DNA from: Enterovibrio qingdaonensis
Lineage (GTDB): Bacteria; Pseudomonadota; Gammaproteobacteria; Enterobacterales; Vibrionaceae
DNA length: 64,000 nucleotides
NCBI RefSeq assembly: GCF_028683135.1
Contig: NZ_JAJUBB010000014.1
Span: 56,937-120,936, forward strand
Reading direction: 5' to 3'
Part shown: piece by piece, positions 47,063 through 56,269 of the stretch
How positions within the stretch are numbered: the stretch's first letter is position 1
Layout of the letters: each line of letters opens with the position of its first letter
The notes under the pieces: generated by a model
The model's input: only the letters and a program-made list of their open reading frames with translations
Databases searched by the model: none
Told to the model about the DNA's origin: nothing
Made by a program: the position numbers and the translations under genes

Positions 47063-47809
47063 ATGTGGGTTGGTATTATCAGCCTTTTTCCTGAAATGTT
47101 CCGTGCTGTTACTGAATTTGGGGTAACTGGCCAGGCGGTGAAAAAAGGCCTGCTCGAAGTAGAAACGTGGAATCCCCGCGATTTTACTCACGACAAGCAC
47201 CGGACGGTTGATGACCGCCCATATGGTGGAGGCCCGGGCATGTTAATGATGGTACAGCCATTGCGCGATGCCATTGATGCAGCCAAAAACGCCGCCAACG
47301 GTAAGACAAAAGTGATTTACCTGTCACCTCAGGGCCGTAAGCTTGACCAAGCGGGTGTTGAGGAGCTAGCGCAGAACGAGAACCTGATTCTTATCTGTGG
47401 ACGCTATGAAGGGGTAGATGAGCGCATTATACAAACCGAAGTCGATGAAGAATGGTCTATCGGGGATTTTGTGCTCAGTGGTGGTGAACTGCCAGCCATG
47501 ACGTTAGTCGATGCAGTCTCTCGGTTTGTTCCGGGTGTACTCGGAGACTTTGCGTCAGCGGAAGAAGATTCTTTCGCAAATGGTTTGCTAGATTGCCCTC
47601 ACTACACGCGACCTGAAGTGTTAGATGGACTGGAAGTGCCTTCGGTGCTGAAGTCTGGAAACCACAAGGACATTTGTCGCTGGCGATTGAAACAATCGCT
47701 GGGCCGAACCTGGCTCAGAAGACCAGAGCTCCTGGAAAACCTAGCTCTGACTGACGAACAGGAATTACTACTTGCTGAGTTCATTAGTGAACACAGTTCA
47801 AGTACCTAA
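47063..47809 (+). CDS. trmD: tRNA (guanine-N1-)-methyltransferase TrmD
   Basis: The 248-aa SPOUT enzyme methylates G37 of tRNAs, preventing frameshifts. It has the knotted S-adenosylmethionine-binding segment ([45 protein letters not shown]). ATG 47063 follows AGGAGCGG. It is third in the operon. Confidence 0.97.
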   Translation: MWVGIISLFPEMFRAVTEFGVTGQAVKKGLLEVETWNPRDFTHDKHRTVDDRPYGGGPGMLMMVQPLRDAIDAAKNAANGKTKVIYLSPQGRKLDQAGVEELAQNENLILICGRYEGVDERIIQTEVDEEWSIGDFVLSGGELPAMTLVDAVSRFVPGVLGDFASAEEDSFANGLLDCPHYTRPEVLDGLEVPSVLKSGNHKDICRWRLKQSLGRTWLRRPELLENLALTDEQELLLAEFISEHSSST

Positions 47810-47845
47810 AGATATTTAGTATCAGTTTATTCTAGGGTAAAAAAC

Positions 47846-48199
47846 ATGAGTAACATCATCAAAGCGCTCGAAGATGAGCAACTTAAACAAGACGTTCCTG
47901 CGTTCAACGTAGGTGACACTGTTGTAGTTCAAGTTAAAGTAAAAGAAGGCGAGCGTTCTCGTCTACAGGCTTACGAAGGCGTTGTAATCGCTAAGCGTAA
48001 CCGTGGTCTGCACTCTGCATTTACCGTTCGTAAGATCTCTAACGGTGAAGGCGTTGAGCGTGTATTCCAAACTCACTCACCAGTTGTTGACAGCATTACT
48101 GTTAAGCGCCGCGGTGCAGTACGTCGTGCCAAACTGTACTACCTGCGTGAGCGTTCTGGTAAGGCAGCTCGTATCAAAGAGCGTCTGGCTAAGAAATAA
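47846..48199 (+). CDS. rplS: 50S ribosomal protein L19
   Basis: The 117-aa protein ([39 protein letters not shown]) is a full-length L19, located at the subunit interface. It is the last gene of the operon, followed by a terminator. Confidence 0.97.
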   Translation: MSNIIKALEDEQLKQDVPAFNVGDTVVVQVKVKEGERSRLQAYEGVVIAKRNRGLHSAFTVRKISNGEGVERVFQTHSPVVDSITVKRRGAVRRAKLYYLRERSGKAARIKERLAKK

Positions 48200-48232
48200 T
48201 CGCTCCGGCGTTTATTACCCGAAAGGGTTCGC

Positions 48233-48259
48233 AAAAGCCCGCCATTTGGCGGGCTTTTC
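48233..48259 (+). terminator. rplS operon terminator
   Basis: AAAAGCCCGCC, ATTT, GGCGGGCTTTTCT. Confidence 0.9.
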
Positions 48260-48317
48260 TCGTTTCTGCCATTTGGAAAGTAAGGCATAATCGTCTCCTC
48301 GCAATGGAGGATTACGC

Positions 48318-48992
48318 GTGCAGTACGATTGGATTTTGTTTGACGCCGATGAAACCTTGTTTTCATTTGATGCGTATGCGGGCTTAAAAGCCATGTTTTC
48401 CAGTCTCAGTGTGGATTTCACCCCTGAAGACTTCGCCGAATATCAATTGGTCAACAAGCCACTTTGGATCCAATACCAAGACGGCGAGATCACAGCGAAA
48501 CAACTACAAGAAGATCGCTTTAATGTTTGGTCAGAGCGACTGAGCATCTCTCCTGCAGAATTGAATCGCCTGTTTCTCGATGCCATGGCCGATGTTTGCC
48601 AGCCATTGGAAGGGGTAAAAGACATTGTTCCTGAGCTCGCTCAAAAGGCGAAACTTGGCATCATCACCAATGGTTTTGTTCAGCTCCAGCAAGTTCGCCT
48701 TGAACGCACGGGAATGGCCGACTTTTTCGATTTAGTGGTGATATCAGAAGAAGTGGGTGTCGCTAAGCCGGATGCAGCGATCTTTGAGCACACATTGTCT
48801 CTTGCAGGACATCCTGAAAAATCTCGTGTATTGATGGTTGGCGACAACGCTGCGTCAGATGTCCTCGGTGGTAACAATGCAGGCATTGACACCTGCTGGC
48901 TCAATGTTGATGCAAAACCGCTACCAGATGGCGTTGTACCCACGTTTACAGTCACATCATGGGCCGAAATGCGTAAGGCCTTGCTCGGATAA
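48318..48992 (+). CDS. yjjG: Pyrimidine 5'-nucleotidase, YjjG-like HAD phosphatase
   Basis: The 224-aa HAD protein has motif I FDADETLFSFD (the usual nucleophile Asp with a Glu-containing DxDET), ITNGFVQLQQ as motif II, GVAKPDAAIF with the Lys and VGDNAASDVLGG. YjjG dephosphorylates dUMP, dTMP and non-canonical pyrimidine nucleotides, a house-cleaning role. The start is a GTG at 48318 behind GGAGG. Confidence 0.88.
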   Translation: MQYDWILFDADETLFSFDAYAGLKAMFSSLSVDFTPEDFAEYQLVNKPLWIQYQDGEITAKQLQEDRFNVWSERLSISPAELNRLFLDAMADVCQPLEGVKDIVPELAQKAKLGIITNGFVQLQQVRLERTGMADFFDLVVISEEVGVAKPDAAIFEHTLSLAGHPEKSRVLMVGDNAASDVLGGNNAGIDTCWLNVDAKPLPDGVVPTFTVTSWAEMRKALLG

Positions 48993-49010
48993 TTTTTGCA
49001 CATCCAGCCT

Positions 49011-49039
49011 AAAGCGAGTGGATAGCTACTCGCTTTTTT
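49011..49039 (+). terminator. Terminator behind yjjG
   Basis: AAAGCGAGT, loop GGATAGCT, ACTCGCTTTTTT. Confidence 0.9.
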
Positions 49040-49234
49040 ATTGCTTCTCCTTTCTTGTATCTCACTGATTGAAAAATAAGTTTCCGTCAAAATCACTGAC
49101 TTTCTCATTTTACGCGCTTACAGAATAGTTGCGATGGGCGTATCATTTTTCCATCAGGATGGGTTGAATGGTGCTTGTGTTAATCATGATGCAGGCAGCG
49201 CACCATCGAACATCGTTCAGTGAGGAGACAAGCG

Positions 49235-49819
49235 ATGAGTACACCGGAAACCTTAGCTAGACAAATGGTAAGTTCTTTATCAAAGAATTGGTGGGTGCTG
49301 GCGTTACGTGGTGTGGCGTCCATTTTATTTGCTGTCATGCTTTGGACATTGCCTCCCCAAGAATCGGTTGAAACCCTGATCCTTGTATTTGGTATTTTTG
49401 CTTTTGTCGATGGTTCTTTGCAAGTATGGACGGCGGTGATGGACCGAAAGTCTCACGATAACTGGGTCGTGTTGGTACTTTGGGGCTTGGTGGGTATTGC
49501 GGCCGGTATTATGACATTCACCGTTCCTGGGCTCACTGCAGTTGCATTGCTTTTCTATATTGCAGTGTGGGCGATTGCAAAAGGTGTACTGGAAATCATT
49601 GCTGCAATCAGATTGCGAAAAGAGATCAAAGGTGAGTGGTTATTGGTGTTGTTGGGCCTAATCTCTATTGTGTTTGGTGGCTTTTTGATGGCAAACCCTG
49701 CAGCAGGAGCATTGACCTTGATTTGGATTATCGCCATGTATGCCTTTGTCTTTGGTGCGCTATTCATTGCTTTGGCTTTTAAATTGAAAAGTTTTAAACC
49801 CGAGCAAAGTGACATTTAA
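49235..49819 (+). CDS. HdeD-like (DUF308) inner membrane protein
   Basis: ATG 49235 behind GAGGAG gives 194 aa with six predicted membrane helices (ALRGVASILFAVMLWTLPP; LVFGIFAFVDGSLQVW; GLISIVFGGFLMANPAAG). The repeated GxxxxxxG pattern is typical of HdeD/DUF308 proteins, some of which protect against acid stress. The role here is unknown. Confidence 0.85.
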   Translation: MSTPETLARQMVSSLSKNWWVLALRGVASILFAVMLWTLPPQESVETLILVFGIFAFVDGSLQVWTAVMDRKSHDNWVVLVLWGLVGIAAGIMTFTVPGLTAVALLFYIAVWAIAKGVLEIIAAIRLRKEIKGEWLLVLLGLISIVFGGFLMANPAAGALTLIWIIAMYAFVFGALFIALAFKLKSFKPEQSDI

Positions 49820-49868
49820 GTCAAATACCGTTTAGGGAATCGTGCATTGAACCAATTTACCCAATCTC

Positions 49869-49902
49869 GCTGAATCCTGCATCTTCAGGGTGTTTGGGTA
49901 TA
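49869..49902 (+). repeat. Dispersed repeat, copy 2
   Basis: GCTGAATCCTGCATCTTCAG followed by GGTGTTTGGGTATA closely matches 28351-28386. Both copies lie 40-100 bases before a lipoprotein gene. Confidence 0.6.
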
Positions 49903-49948
49903 CAATGGACGAAACACGGACTGCTTACCCAAAGAGTTGAGGAATAGG

Positions 49949-50332
49949 ATGCTGAAAAAATCCGGAGTGTTGTTTCTGGCAGCGTTGATGGTTGGTTGCG
50001 CAGGTATTGAAGATACCACGAACCTAGTACAACAGGGCGACTGGACGGCTGTTGGAGAAAGGGATGGCGTAAGAGGGCTTCCGTCTCGCTCCATGTCCGA
50101 TCTTCAAGCCTTGGCTGCTAAAGCAGGGGTTGATGCCGTAAACGTTGCCGAGTATGAGCAAGGTTATAACGAGGGTGTCGACAGATATTGTGACGTTAAT
50201 AACGCGTACGAAATCGGCTTGTCAGGCATGCAGTACCTCGGTGTGTGTGCGAATATGGAAAACGGCGTTCGTTTCGAGCTGGAATGGCAACGCGGTTTTG
50301 AAGACTTCCAATCGGCTGATCAAACGTTCTAA
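49949..50332 (+). CDS. DUF2799 lipoprotein
   Basis: ATG 49949 behind GAGG gives 127 aa with a lipobox (ALMVGCAG). The mature part (LVQQGDWTAVGERDGVRGLP; YEQGYNEGVDRYCDVNNAYE) matches the DUF2799 pattern with conserved Trp, Gly-rich and Cys residues. It is probably outer-membrane-anchored; the function is unknown. Confidence 0.8.
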   Translation: MLKKSGVLFLAALMVGCAGIEDTTNLVQQGDWTAVGERDGVRGLPSRSMSDLQALAAKAGVDAVNVAEYEQGYNEGVDRYCDVNNAYEIGLSGMQYLGVCANMENGVRFELEWQRGFEDFQSADQTF

Positions 50333-50424
50333 ACAACGCGCAATGCATGTTAAACACAAAGGCCGCTTGTCGGTCTTTGTTCATTTTATTTTCCAATAAA
50401 TCATTTAACCTCTTCCCAATCCCA

Positions 50425-50485
50425 TGTAAATCAGATGAAAATGGTTAATGTAAATGTATATTTACATTGTACTCATATATTTACA
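50425..50485 (+). promoter_or_regulatory. TyrR boxes upstream of aroF-tyrA
   Basis: TGTAAATGTATATTTACA (50449-50466) matches the strong TyrR box TGTAAA-N6-TTTACA exactly. TGTACTCATATATTTACA (50468-50485) is a second box adjoining it, and TGTAAATCAGATGAAAAT (50425-50442) is a weak one. TyrR with tyrosine represses aroF-tyrA in related bacteria, so tyrosine feedback on this operon is likely. Confidence 0.85.
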
Positions 50486-50586
50486 AAGTGGTTGCAATCA
50501 TCTGTCAGGCTGTTAAGGTGTGAATCAAAGCGCATGGCGCAATGATGAATACCACGCACCAATAGCAAAAGTCGCAGGAAGTTTTC

Positions 50587-51663
50587 ATGGAAAGAGATTT
50601 ACTGACTAACGTACATATTCAGGACGAAACCGTACTTATTACCCCTGAGCAACTGAGAAAGAAACTGCCCGTCAAACAAGAGACGTTGGCGTTTATCTCA
50701 AAATGCCGTCAGGAAATTGCAGACATCATTCATAAGAAGGACCACCGTCTTTTGATTGTTTGCGGTCCTTGCTCTATTCACGATACTGAAGCTGCGATTG
50801 AATACGCGAAAAAGCTCAAAGCTCTGTCTGAGAAAGTGGGTGATCAACTCTACATCGTGATGCGTGTTTACTTCGAAAAGCCACGTACTACCGTTGGCTG
50901 GAAAGGCCTTATCAATGACCCGAATTTGGATGGCTCTTTCGAAGTGGAAGCTGGTTTACATAAAGCGCGTAAGCTACTTATCACGTTGGCGGACATGGGA
51001 TTACCTTTGGCGACAGAAGCATTGGATCCTATCAGCCCACAATACATTGGCGACCTGTTTAGCTGGGCGGCAATTGGTGCACGCACCACAGAATCGCAAA
51101 CCCACCGCGAAATGGCGAGCGGCCTTTCAATGCCTATCGGCTTTAAAAATGGTACAGACGGCAGTCTTTCTACTGCCATCAACGCAATGAAGGCTGCGGC
51201 ATCTGGTCACCGTTTTATGGGTATCAACAAAGAAGGGCAAGTCGCACTTCTCACTACGCAGGGAAATCCTGATGGTCATGTCATCCTTCGTGGGGGTAAG
51301 CAAACAAATTACGACTCCGTCTCTGTGACGGAATGCGAAAATGAGATGCACCAAGCAGGGCTAGAAGCGTCGCTGATGGTAGACTGCAGCCATGCTAACT
51401 CTCGCAAAGACTTCCGTCGTCAGCCGTTGGTTGCGGAAGATGTTTTCCATCAAATCCGTGAAGGGAACACCTCCATTATCGGTTTGATGATTGAAAGTAA
51501 CATCAATGAAGGTAACCAGTCAGCGGAACTGCCTCGTGAAGAGATGGCTTATGGCGTGTCTATCACGGATGCGTGTATTGACTGGCAAGATACGGAAAAC
51601 TTGCTCAATCGCGCACACGATGAACTGACACCCTTCTTAGAACAGCGTTTACAAGGGAAATAA
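50587..51663 (+). CDS. aroF: 3-deoxy-7-phosphoheptulonate synthase, probably tyrosine-sensitive
   Basis: The 358-aa class I DAHP synthase condenses phosphoenolpyruvate with erythrose-4-phosphate, the first shikimate-pathway step. The motifs include the metal-site Cys in [35 protein letters not shown] and [10 protein letters not shown]. The tyrosine-sensitive type is inferred from its operon with tyrA (five-base gap) and the TyrR boxes upstream. Confidence 0.95.
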   Translation: MERDLLTNVHIQDETVLITPEQLRKKLPVKQETLAFISKCRQEIADIIHKKDHRLLIVCGPCSIHDTEAAIEYAKKLKALSEKVGDQLYIVMRVYFEKPRTTVGWKGLINDPNLDGSFEVEAGLHKARKLLITLADMGLPLATEALDPISPQYIGDLFSWAAIGARTTESQTHREMASGLSMPIGFKNGTDGSLSTAINAMKAAASGHRFMGINKEGQVALLTTQGNPDGHVILRGGKQTNYDSVSVTECENEMHQAGLEASLMVDCSHANSRKDFRRQPLVAEDVFHQIREGNTSIIGLMIESNINEGNQSAELPREEMAYGVSITDACIDWQDTENLLNRAHDELTPFLEQRLQGK

Positions 51664-51668
51664 GCCAC

Positions 51669-52796
51669 ATGGTTGCAGAGTTGTCCCGTCTGAGGGATCA
51701 GATTGATGAAGTTGATAAACAAATGGTGGAGCTCTTGGCCCGTCGCTTGGCTCTGGTTGCAGAAGTCGGTGAAGTGAAAAGCGAACATGGGCTGCCAATT
51801 TATGCGCCTGATCGTGAAGCCGCCATGCTAGCTTCCCGCCGTGAAGAAGCCGCATCAAAAGGTGTTCCGCCAGATTTGATAGAAGACATTCTTCGTAGAA
51901 CGATGCGTGAATCTTACGCCAGTGAAAATGATTCCGGCTTCAAGTGTCTAAACCCAGATCTTCGCCCTATCGTGATTGTGGGGGGGAACGGTCAACTCGG
52001 AAAGCTGTTTGGCAAATTGTTCCGCTTGTCAGGTTACACGGTGAAAGTGCTGGGTAGCCAAGATTGGGATAACGCTCATGAGATTCTGGCTGATGCCGGT
52101 ATGGTTGTTGTCACGGTTCCTATTCATAAGACGAGCTCTGTGATCCATCAACTAGGCAATTTGCCAGATGACTGCTTAATGGTTGATTTAACGTCGATCA
52201 AAAGCGAACCACTGCAGGCGATGCTGGAATCACACAAAGGGCCAGTTGTGGGTTTGCACCCGATGTTTGGTCCAGATATCAGCAGCCTTGCAAAGCAAGT
52301 CATTGTTTACTGTGATGGCCGCAACCCTGAGTCATATCAATGGTTATTGGAGCAGTTCCGTATTTGGGGGGCGAGCTTACACCGCATCAGTGCTATCGAG
52401 CACGATCAGGGCATGACGCTTATTCAGGCACTGCGCCACTTTACATCGTTTGTTTACGGTGTTCACCTGGCAGAAGAGAACCCTAACCTTGATCAACTCA
52501 CCGCATTGAGCTCTCCCATCTATCGTTTGGAGCTCGCTATGGTTGGGCGTCTATTCGCGCAAGATGCGCAGCTTTACGGTGACATCATCATGTCATCTTC
52601 GCAGAACATCGACATGATTAAGCGTTTCCATGCGCGCTTCGGTGAAGCCATCAACCTGCTGGATGAGCAGGATAAGGATGGGTTTGTGTCCGCCTTTAAT
52701 CAGGTTGAGGGGTGGTTTGGCGACTTTGCGCCTCGCTTTATGAAAGAAAGTCAGACGCTGCTAAGGCAAGCAAACGATACTACCCACCGAAGTTAA
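51669..52796 (+). CDS. tyrA: Chorismate mutase / prephenate dehydrogenase (T-protein)
   Basis: The 375-aa fusion makes the tyrosine precursor 4-hydroxyphenylpyruvate from chorismate. Residues 1-90 form the AroQ mutase ([20 protein letters not shown]), and the dehydrogenase begins with the NAD-binding [20 protein letters not shown] near residue 98. It is cotranscribed with aroF and followed by a terminator. Confidence 0.97.
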   Translation: MVAELSRLRDQIDEVDKQMVELLARRLALVAEVGEVKSEHGLPIYAPDREAAMLASRREEAASKGVPPDLIEDILRRTMRESYASENDSGFKCLNPDLRPIVIVGGNGQLGKLFGKLFRLSGYTVKVLGSQDWDNAHEILADAGMVVVTVPIHKTSSVIHQLGNLPDDCLMVDLTSIKSEPLQAMLESHKGPVVGLHPMFGPDISSLAKQVIVYCDGRNPESYQWLLEQFRIWGASLHRISAIEHDQGMTLIQALRHFTSFVYGVHLAEENPNLDQLTALSSPIYRLELAMVGRLFAQDAQLYGDIIMSSSQNIDMIKRFHARFGEAINLLDEQDKDGFVSAFNQVEGWFGDFAPRFMKESQTLLRQANDTTHRS

Positions 52797-52814
52797 ATAA
52801 TCACATGATAAAAA

Positions 52815-52843
52815 GGCCAAGCCATCTAGGGCTTGGCTTTTTT
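52815..52843 (+). terminator. aroF-tyrA terminator
   Basis: GGCCAAGCC and GGCTTGGC pair around ATCTAG, followed by TTTTTT. Confidence 0.9.
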
Positions 52844-53093
52844 ATATGTAAAATCGAATTTTAAAACAATTCAAATGACGCATCGTTTGTTTATAAATGC
52901 ATCATTGGTGTGTTTGCTATATTTCCCTGTTATTTTTATGGAATTAGAGCGGTGTTGATATTATAACCAATCTCACCAAGTGCATTGCAAAATAATGAAA
53001 GTCAGATATTCGATAAAGTTCGGGAGGGATGAGGACAGCTTTTACGTTAAGAATGATTTAACATTGCGCTAAGTACTTATAGCTGTTGGATTC

Positions 53094-53804
53094 ATGAAAG
53101 ACGTTATCGAAATCATCGAAAATATAAGAGTTGCTGAGTCGAAAGATGAACTTAGTGGAATTGTTGAAGAGTTATCTTCACTTATTGGGTTGGAGTATTA
53201 CTTACTGGGTTATACCAAAGCTGAATCCATGATCTCATCTGAAACAACTATCATTGATAATTACCCATCAGATTGGCGCGCGATTTACGACAATGAAAAT
53301 CTCGTTCAGCACGATCCTACTGTGGAATATAGCTTGTCGCGATCCGCACCGATAACATGGCACCAGATCGGTGAATTACCCTTGAGAAACTCACAAAAAG
53401 ACGTCATGAGTCAAGCCAAAGACTCTGGATTGAAGACAGGCTTCAGCATTCCGCTGCATGGTGCGCAGAGTGAATTTGGTATGTTCAGTTTTGGCAGTTC
53501 TAGCAGCGATCATTCAATGCTCAATTCGGCCATTGTGAAAGCGCAGGTTGTTGCTCCTGTGCTGCTGGATAAACTAAAAAACTTTAACGCCCCCATTGAT
53601 ATCAGCTTAACGAAGCGGGAAAAAGAGTGTCTGCTTTGGGTCTCTGAAGGAAAAAGCTCTTGGGAAATTTCCGTTATTATTGGTTGTTCTGAAAGAACTG
53701 TCGTTTTTCATTTGACTAATGCAACCAACAAGCTGGGCTGTACAAACCGTTATCAAGCTGTTTCTAAAGCCATCATACTTGGGATTATACGGCCCATGAT
53801 CTAA
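53094..53804 (+). CDS. Orphan LuxR-type quorum-sensing regulator
   Basis: The 236-aa protein has an N-terminal autoinducer-binding domain keeping the usual ligand residues (Trp and Tyr in DWRAIYDNENLVQHDPTV, the Asp-Pro pair, the later Trp in ITWHQIG). Its C-terminal LuxR helix-turn-helix is LTKREKECLLWVSEGKSSWE and IIGCSERTVVFHLTNATNKL. It should bind an acyl-homoserine lactone or a mimic. No luxI-type synthase is next to it, so it is a LuxR solo. Start ATG 53094 lacks a strong ribosome-binding site. Confidence 0.88.
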   Translation: MKDVIEIIENIRVAESKDELSGIVEELSSLIGLEYYLLGYTKAESMISSETTIIDNYPSDWRAIYDNENLVQHDPTVEYSLSRSAPITWHQIGELPLRNSQKDVMSQAKDSGLKTGFSIPLHGAQSEFGMFSFGSSSSDHSMLNSAIVKAQVVAPVLLDKLKNFNAPIDISLTKREKECLLWVSEGKSSWEISVIIGCSERTVVFHLTNATNKLGCTNRYQAVSKAIILGIIRPMI

Positions 53805-54194
53805 CGCCAACGCAATAGATTTCCTCTGGACTATATATATTTACATCTGTCTGAGGTGTTTATAAATAAAATCACCCATACTCTGGCTGCACATTCTAAT
53901 AATTTTTCATCCCTAAACCTTGAAAGGTTTTTGTCTTTCTCTTCAACCTGCATAGTCAAAAATGCGGACATACCTGATATATCTTCCAGCTTACCCTCTC
54001 ACTTACTCCCCCTTATAGTTATCCCTGTTCGAAGCAAAGATGGGAAATTTATTTTTTCTTTTGCTACCTGCGATTCAACGTATCAGTGAGAACGCTAATG
54101 GAAAATACAATGAAGGATGCGAGTCCTTGTAATAAAAAGGAAGAACGACGGTTTACCAACCGAAACGTTGGAGCGATTGCGCAAGGAGGGAAGG
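53805..54194. other. Interval between luxR-type and eamA genes
   Basis: It holds an AT-rich open frame at 53856-54089 (77 aa, GTG start, no ribosome-binding site, no recognised motif; VKNADIPDISSSLPSHLLPL in the middle). The frame could be a small real protein next to the LuxR regulator, but evidence is weak. I see no terminator or RNA. Confidence 0.3.
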
Positions 54195-55115
54195 ATGCAC
54201 GCAATGCTACCTAATATGTTGTTGGCAATGTTGGTACCCATCATTTGGGGAAGCACTTACGTCATTACCACTGAATGGTTACCTGAGGGAGCGCCGCTAT
54301 GGAGTGCCGTTTTTCGCGCTTTGCCTGCAGGTCTGCTGTTGCTTGTTTTTTGTCGTCGTTTCCCGCAGGGACAATGGTGGTGGCGAGCGTTGGTGCTAGG
54401 AACGCTGAATATCGGTGCGTTTTTCTATCTGTTGTTTTTAGCTGCCTACTCCATGCCTGGCGGCATTGCAGCACTGCTGATTTCGTCGCAACCATTATGG
54501 GTGCTGCTATTTGGGGCTTCGCTCTTGCGCCAAGCGTTCACGGCTCAACATATCTTGGCATGTGTTGTCGGTGCACTCGGTGTCGCTGGGTTGGTCATTC
54601 AATCTGATGCTTCTCTTAATGCAGTTGGTGTGTCTGCAAGCATCCTTGGTGCAATCTGTATGGCACTGGGCGTTGTGTTGGCCAAGCAGTGGGGTAAACC
54701 GGAAGGCGTGTCCCTGTTAGATGTGACAGGCTGGCAGTTGACCGTTGGTGGCATAGTATTGATGCCGTTGGCGATGTGGAGTGAGCCCTTTCCGCAATCC
54801 ATGACAATGGAAAACTACGTTGGTCTCGGGTTCCTCTGTTTAGTAGGGGCACTGATGACTTACATCATCTGGTTTAGATGCATTCAGCGTCTGCCTGCGT
54901 TCCTCGTGTCAATTATTACGCTGTTGAGTCCACTGTCTGCCACTGTGTTGGGATATCTGGTATTGGATGAACAGCTCAACATAGAACAAGGCATTGGTGC
55001 TGCTTTGATTATTAGCGCGATGTTTATGGCTCAACGCGCAGGTAAAAGTGCGGAGAACACATCGACACCATCGCCACAACCAGCAAGACGCTCATTCAGT
55101 AACGAAAGGATTTGA
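54195..55115 (+). CDS. EamA/DMT family transporter
   Basis: ATG 54195 follows a strong AGGAGG and gives 306 aa with ten predicted membrane helices in two EamA repeats (MLVPIIWGSTYVITTEWLP; LSPLSATVLGYLVLDEQL). The upstream open frame to 54117 is ignored. Family members export amino acids or metabolites; the substrate is unknown. The Old Yellow Enzyme gene follows after three bases, suggesting one operon. Confidence 0.9.
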   Translation: MHAMLPNMLLAMLVPIIWGSTYVITTEWLPEGAPLWSAVFRALPAGLLLLVFCRRFPQGQWWWRALVLGTLNIGAFFYLLFLAAYSMPGGIAALLISSQPLWVLLFGASLLRQAFTAQHILACVVGALGVAGLVIQSDASLNAVGVSASILGAICMALGVVLAKQWGKPEGVSLLDVTGWQLTVGGIVLMPLAMWSEPFPQSMTMENYVGLGFLCLVGALMTYIIWFRCIQRLPAFLVSIITLLSPLSATVLGYLVLDEQLNIEQGIGAALIISAMFMAQRAGKSAENTSTPSPQPARRSFSNERI

Positions 55116-55118
55116 ACA

Positions 55119-56204
55119 ATGAATACACTCTTTACGCCAACTTCTTATGGCTCTATTCACGTGAAAAACCGTCTGGTTATGGCACCGATGAGTCGCAACC
55201 GTGCAACGGAATACGGTGTGCCTACGCAGATGATGGCAACGTATTACGGACAAAGAGCTTCTACGGGACTCATTGTATCAGAAGGCATTCAACCTGATGT
55301 GTTGGGTCAAGGCTTTATCAACTCACCGGGTCTGCATTCTAAGGAGCAAGTCGCGGGTTGGCGCATGGTTACCGATGCAGTGAAGAAAGGGGGCGGGAAA
55401 ATAGTTGCTCAGCTCATGCACTGTGGACGGATTGGCCATCCCTCGCTTTATCCATCAGCGCACCAGTCCATTGCGCCCTCAGCGTTGAAGGCAGCAGGTC
55501 AAACCTATACGCCAGCGGGCATGGCGGATTTTCCTATGCCGAAAGCTATGACAAAAACAGACATTGATTTGGCGATTAAAGGTTTTGCTAAAGCAGCTAA
55601 AAATGCCATTGAAGCGGGTTTTGATGGCGTAGAGATTCACGCAGGCAATGGCTTCTTGTTGCATCAATTTATGTCGTCAAATGCCAACCAACGTACTGAT
55701 GAATATGGAGGTGGCATGGAAAACAGACTGCGATTCACAAGAGAGGTGATTGCCGCTGTTATTGCTGAAATCGGAGCTGATAAGACGGGCGTCAGAATTT
55801 CTCCCGCGAATCCTTATAACGATATTCAAGAAGATGACACGTTGGAGATATACACGGCACTCGTCGAAAAACTGCCGATATTGGCCTACGTCCACATCAT
55901 GGAAGCGAACGTGCGTGATGTGACGGAAAGCTTAACGAAGAGGCTCAAGAGCCCTTTGATTCTTAATCCGCACTGCCGCGCAGAAGATGGTTCCGTTTCT
56001 GGGGCAATTGCTAGCGATGTACTGGAAAAAGCGTTGTGTGAAGGAGTCGCGTTTGGTGCTTTGTTTATTGCAAATCCGGACTTGGTTGAGCGTATTCGCG
56101 ACAATGGACCACTTAATCAGATGGATCCCTCAACGCTGTATGGGGGAGACCACAAAGGTTATACCGACTACCCAACTTTGGGGGAAGGTGAAGTAGCTGC
56201 TTAA
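55119..56204 (+). CDS. Old Yellow Enzyme family NADPH:flavin oxidoreductase (NemA-like)
   Basis: The 361-aa FMN TIM-barrel reduces activated alkenes, nitro compounds or maleimides. It shows NRLVMAPMSRNRA, AQLMHCGRIGHPSLYP and GFDGVEIHAGNGFLLHQFMS with the substrate-binding His and Asn pair, and the terminal ALFIANPDLVERI FMN-binding region. ATG 55119. Pairing with a metabolite exporter suggests detoxification of electrophiles, which is inference. Confidence 0.92.
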   Translation: MNTLFTPTSYGSIHVKNRLVMAPMSRNRATEYGVPTQMMATYYGQRASTGLIVSEGIQPDVLGQGFINSPGLHSKEQVAGWRMVTDAVKKGGGKIVAQLMHCGRIGHPSLYPSAHQSIAPSALKAAGQTYTPAGMADFPMPKAMTKTDIDLAIKGFAKAAKNAIEAGFDGVEIHAGNGFLLHQFMSSNANQRTDEYGGGMENRLRFTREVIAAVIAEIGADKTGVRISPANPYNDIQEDDTLEIYTALVEKLPILAYVHIMEANVRDVTESLTKRLKSPLILNPHCRAEDGSVSGAIASDVLEKALCEGVAFGALFIANPDLVERIRDNGPLNQMDPSTLYGGDHKGYTDYPTLGEGEVAA

Positions 56205-56220
56205 TTAAATACGGAAATAG

Positions 56221-56253
56221 AAAAAGCCTGTGGTGTGATTTCACAGGCTTTTT
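56221..56253. terminator. Bidirectional terminator
   Basis: AAAAAGCCTGTG, nine-base loop, CACAGGCTTTTT lies between the convergent oxidoreductase and pheA genes. Confidence 0.92.
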
Positions 56254-56269
56254 CTTGGACGCTCATAGT

